Shown here one piece after another: positions 5,286 to 5,811 of a stretch of DNA of 5,811 nucleotides. This DNA comes from Polaromonas sp. GTDB lineage: Bacteria > Pseudomonadota > Gammaproteobacteria > Burkholderiales > Burkholderiaceae_C. Location: the NCBI GenBank assembly GCA_025362825.1, contig JANYFF010000145.1, forward strand, positions 1-5,811, read 5' to 3'. The notes under the pieces were generated by a model, which was given only the letters and a program-made list of their open reading frames with translations, was not told the origin of the DNA and did not search any database. The first letter of the stretch is position 1, and each line of letters starts with the position of its first letter. A program made the position numbers and the translations under genes.

Positions 5286-5811
5286 TCAGGCAAGCTCTGC
5301 GGTCGGGTTGCGCCCCATTAAGAGCGCGACGGCTTCCGTCGGGGTGATCCGGCCGTCCAGCAAGGCCACCACAGCCTGTGAAATCGGCATGTCTATACCG
5401 AGCCCCGTAGCGCGTTGAACCACCGTGCGGGCGCAGTAAACGCCTTCGGCCACATGACCGAGCGATTGCACCGCCTGCTCAAGCGTCTGGCCTCGCGCCA
5501 GCGCAAGGCCGACCTTGCGATTGCGGCTCAAGTCCCCGGTCGCGGTCAGCACCAGATCACCCAGGCCCGACAGGCCGGTAAAGGTTTCGTGCCGTGCACC
5601 CAAGGCAACCCCGAGACGCGTCATTTCAGCCAGACCGCGGGTTATGAGGGCAGCGCGGGCATTCAGACCCAGGTTCAGGCCATCACATAGCCCTGTGGCA
5701 ATGGCCAGTACATTTTTGACGGCACCGCCGACCTCGACCCCAACGATGTCATCGTTGGCATAGACCCGTAGCGTCGGGCTGTGAAAGGCGGCCACGAGTG
5801 CATCACGAACT
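5286..5811 (-). CDS. gpsA: NAD(P)H-dependent glycerol-3-phosphate dehydrogenase, C-terminal part (5' end outside window)
   Basis: The frame enters from the right edge and ends at a TGA at 5286, giving 174 visible residues, about half of the usual ~330. GpsA reduces dihydroxyacetone phosphate to sn-glycerol-3-phosphate in the cytosol, the entry step for phospholipid synthesis. The visible part is the helical C-terminal substrate domain. Its hallmarks are VYANDDIVGVEVGGAVKNVLA with the catalytic lysine (codon at 5715-5717), TGLSGLGDLVLT, and the substrate-binding RN in DLSRNRKVG, followed by EGVYCA and a terminal helix ending ALLMGRNPTAELA. The Rossmann domain with its GxGxxG motif lies outside the window. 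A GTG at 5795 is internal, since residues before it (VRDAL) continue the family pattern. In Burkholderiales gpsA usually follows secB, which would lie just beyond the right edge; that synteny is known for the group but not visible here. Confidence 0.96.
   Translation of the reverse strand, partial: VRDALVAAFHSPTLRVYANDDIVGVEVGGAVKNVLAIATGLCDGLNLGLNARAALITRGLAEMTRLGVALGARHETFTGLSGLGDLVLTATGDLSRNRKVGLALARGQTLEQAVQSLGHVAEGVYCARTVVQRATGLGIDMPISQAVVALLDGRITPTEAVALLMGRNPTAELA

Noticed and set aside
1..5811. CRISPR array, tRNA, rRNA, insertion sequence or defence system
   Set aside because: No spaced direct repeats, no structured RNA genes and no transposase or nuclease-toxin operon were seen; the only nuclease-like motif is in the truncated DUF4143 tail.

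Overview
The window looks like chromosomal DNA of a betaproteobacterium, most likely order Burkholderiales and probably family Comamonadaceae (Polaromonas/Rhodoferax/Acidovorax-like). This rests on the GC-rich coding style, the Bug-type (TctC) solute-binding protein, the protein families present, and an intergenic repeat resembling ones I recall from that family. The genus is inference, not proof.

Layout, left to right. (1) 1-240, + strand: the C-terminal tail of a DUF4143-type ATPase/PD-(D/E)XK-like protein, cut by the window edge. (2) 241-484: a non-coding gap between convergent genes, with hairpins, a probable degenerate family repeat and two tiny open frames of doubtful reality. (3) 485-1285, - strand: an IclR-family regulator of the PcaR/PcaU/PobR type. 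(4) 1286-1416: a divergent control region holding a perfect 15-bp palindrome (TTGCGC-TAT-GCGCAA), the obvious operator candidate. (5) 1417-4266, + strand: a compact three-gene catabolic operon, made of a Rieske ring-hydroxylating oxygenase alpha subunit, its beta subunit (joined by a TGATG overlap) and a periplasmic Bug/TctC-type substrate-binding protein. (6) 4339-5046, - strand: a lipoprotein with a Cys-containing, lectin-like secreted domain, a conserved family of unknown function. (7) 5047-5285: a gap with no gene seen. (8) 5286-5811, - strand: the C-terminal part of gpsA, glycerol-3-phosphate dehydrogenase, cut by the right edge.

The central four genes form one logical unit. The Bug protein would capture an aromatic acid or related carboxylate in the periplasm, the alpha/beta oxygenase would attack its ring, and the divergent IclR regulator would sense the compound or a metabolite through the palindrome. 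The closest families I recognise are terephthalate dioxygenase (TphA2A3), salicylate 5-hydroxylase (NagGH) and anthranilate dioxygenase (AndAc/AntAB). The sequence has features of several of these, so the substrate is not settled. No reductase, ferredoxin, diol dehydrogenase or TctA/TctB membrane component is present, so these must be supplied from elsewhere.

I saw no CRISPR array, tRNA, rRNA, insertion sequence, phage gene or defence system. The region reads as a small aromatic-acid utilisation cluster between ordinary chromosomal genes rather than a radically new system. The most informative unknowns are the oxygenase substrate, the electron donor, and the role of the lectin-like lipoprotein.
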